Shown in pieces: positions 6,516-6,592 of a stretch of 6,592 nt of DNA (positions are counted from its first letter, which is position 1; every line of letters starts with the position of its first letter). Under the pieces are notes generated by a model. The model was not told where the DNA came from. It did not search any database and was given only the letters and a program-made list of their open reading frames with translations. The stretch comes from Syntrophomonadaceae bacterium. Its GTDB lineage: Bacteria; Bacillota; Syntrophomonadia; Syntrophomonadales; Syntrophothermaceae. The stretch lies in NCBI GenBank assembly GCA_029907055.1, contig JARYMO010000083.1:1-6592 (forward strand). The letters run 5' to 3'. The position numbers and the translations under genes are program-made.

Positions 6516-6592
6516 GCAATCGCGGAATCGAGCGCATCTACCTCTCGCCCCCCCACATGAGTGGGCGCGAGCAGGAATACGTGGCAGACGCC
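6512..6592 (+). CDS. DegT/DnrJ/EryC1/StrS-family sugar aminotransferase, N-terminal 27 codons (partial, runs off the right edge)
   Basis: The frame from GTG 6512 reads MSNRGIERIYLSPPHMSG followed by REQEYVADA and is open to the window end. R-I-Y-L-S-P-P-H-M-S-G-x-E-x-x-Y is the N-terminal signature of PglE-like PLP-dependent aminotransferases that convert UDP-4-keto-6-deoxy-GlcNAc to the 4-amino sugar, as in the bacillosamine pathway. The PLP lysine lies beyond the edge. AAGGAG at 6499-6504 sits 7 bases before the GTG, and the GTGA overlap with the phosphoglycosyl transferase stop implies coupling. The pairing of this enzyme with a small PglC-type transferase is common in loci for 4-amino-sugar-initiated glycans. 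The exact substrate within the family cannot be set from 27 residues. Confidence 0.85.
   Translation, partial: MSNRGIERIYLSPPHMSGREQEYVADA

Overview
The window is a GC-rich (roughly 60% by eye) bacterial chromosomal segment. It carries the middle of a cell-surface polysaccharide or glycan biosynthesis locus, all on the + strand, with the broken edge of an insertion sequence at its left end. Strong Shine-Dalgarno sequences (GGAGGTGA, GGAGGGG, GGGGAGG) and tight ATGA/GTGA overlaps mark it as bacterial. The phylum cannot be fixed from this window; a GC-rich Firmicute or a similar thermophile-like lineage is only a guess.

Left edge (1-113): the first 15 codons of an IS3-family-type transposase OrfA read leftward out of the window on the minus strand. 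They are preceded by a good ribosome binding site and by an IS3-like terminal end with its boundary near base 113. The IS therefore ends about 90 bp upstream of the first glycan gene, and the open frame running from the left edge into that gene is partly IS sequence.

Block A (202-5671) is a run of five translationally coupled genes: a GT-B glycosyltransferase of the 'HHPLP' type, a classical GT4 glycosyltransferase, a non-hydrolysing UDP-sugar 2-epimerase (WecB/WbpI family), a WbuB-like glycosyltransferase, and a FemAB/GNAT-like acyltransferase. The first three junctions are ATGA overlaps and the fourth is a 17-bp overlap.

A gap of about 200 bp (5672-5870) separates this from block B. Block B holds a small PglC/WcaJ-type phosphoglycosyl transferase, which starts at a GTG set by a strong Shine-Dalgarno. 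It is coupled through a GTGA overlap to the first 27 codons of a DegT/DnrJ/EryC1/StrS sugar aminotransferase that runs off the right edge.

Together the genes suggest the following route (inference). A UDP-4-amino-sugar is made by the aminotransferase and enzymes outside the window, and is perhaps acylated. The PglC-like enzyme loads it as phospho-sugar onto undecaprenyl phosphate at the cytoplasmic membrane. The three glycosyltransferases then extend it, one perhaps using a ManNAc-type sugar supplied by the epimerase. No flippase, polymerase or ligase lies in the window. I see no CRISPR array, tRNA or rRNA. The family content is that of a known pathway class; the less ordinary points are the IS junction, the FemAB-like acyltransferase and the WbpI-like signature of the epimerase.
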